Shown here: positions 6,421 through 6,477 of the stretch, piece after piece
Layout of the letters: every line of letters starts with the position of its first letter
Numbering within the stretch: position 1 is the stretch's first letter
Assembly: GCA_964370855.1 (NCBI GenBank)
Contig: CAYJMF010000186.1
Span: forward strand, 1 to 6,477
DNA length: 6,477 bases
Source: JAKLKS01 sp964370855
GTDB taxonomy: Bacteria; Planctomycetota; JAJSAM01; JAKLKS01
Direction: 5' to 3'
Position numbers and translations under genes: made by a program
Notes under the pieces: generated by a model
Told to the model about the DNA's origin: nothing
Database searches by the model: none
What the model saw: the letters and a program-made list of their open reading frames with translations, nothing else

Positions 6421-6477
6421 GGGGGGACGCACCCAACTTTCCAATTAACTTGTGGATAACTCGGCCAAAGGCCTGCC
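6421..6477. other. Non-coding DNA after galE, AT-rich patch
   Basis: No coding sequence is visible in the last 57 bases. After a short G run, bases about 6435-6461 are AT-rich, in sharp contrast to the genes. The patch holds one DnaA-box sequence. GGCC-AAA-GGCC (6463-6473) is a 4-bp hairpin without a T tract, so I do not call a terminator. The patch could be the start of an origin region or the promoter region of the next gene, which lies outside the window. Confidence 0.5.
6451..6459 (-). promoter_or_regulatory. DnaA box (TTATCCACA on the minus strand)
   Basis: TGTGGATAA on the plus strand is the exact complement of TTATCCACA, the strong DnaA-box consensus. It sits in the only intergenic AT-rich patch at this end of the window, where a chance 9-base AT-leaning match is less likely than in the GC-rich coding DNA. 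One box does not prove an origin. DnaA boxes also occur upstream of dnaA itself and other regulated genes. Confidence 0.6.

Noticed and set aside
5119..6444. 441-codon minus-strand open frame opposite the phosphatase and epimerase genes
   Set aside because: The same shadow effect: no family motif, and full overlap with well-supported plus-strand genes.
6463..6473. GGCC-AAA-GGCC hairpin as a terminator of the operon
   Set aside because: The stem is only 4 bp, does not extend, and no T tract follows within the window.

Overview
The window is a single, tightly packed, plus-strand gene cluster from a bacterium with very high G+C (roughly three quarters by eye, nearly all codons ending in G or C). 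The layout is glyQ (glycyl-tRNA synthetase alpha), a secreted TPR/HEAT-repeat protein, glyS (glycyl-tRNA synthetase beta), a PHP-family CpsB/YwqE-type tyrosine phosphatase, and a galE-like NAD-dependent sugar epimerase. All four junctions overlap (ATGA, TGATG, ATGA, GTGA), so the five genes look like one translationally coupled operon. The only non-coding DNA is a 94-base leader before glyQ and 57 bases after galE.

Taxonomy cannot be fixed from this window. The separate alpha and beta subunits are purely bacterial. The secreted repeat protein has a cleavable Sec-type signal peptide, and its HEAT part has a TG...WW insert of the kind I associate with HEAT proteins of Planctomycetota and similar high-GC environmental lineages. 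That is a weak lead. Shine-Dalgarno sites are clear before the repeat protein and the epimerase, but absent before glyQ, which has a pyrimidine-rich leader instead.

Functionally, glyQ and glyS make the alpha2beta2 enzyme that charges tRNA-Gly. The phosphatase and epimerase point to envelope or exopolysaccharide synthesis: control of a tyrosine kinase, and supply of UDP-galactose or a related sugar. The TPR/HEAT protein sits between the two synthetase subunits and is probably extracytoplasmic. Nothing in the sequence says what it binds.

Most of the window is ordinary housekeeping DNA and I do not see a new defence, mobile or RNA system. The points that stand out are: (1) a 30-base AT-rich block inside glyS with codons unlike the rest of the gene and a 6-bp inverted repeat in its middle; (2) the unusual gene inserted between glyQ and glyS; (3) a perfect DnaA-box sequence in an AT-rich patch at the right edge, which may mean the window stops next to an origin or a DnaA-regulated promoter; (4) the leader of glyQ without a Shine-Dalgarno site; and (5) unusual residues in conserved parts of GlyQ and GalE.
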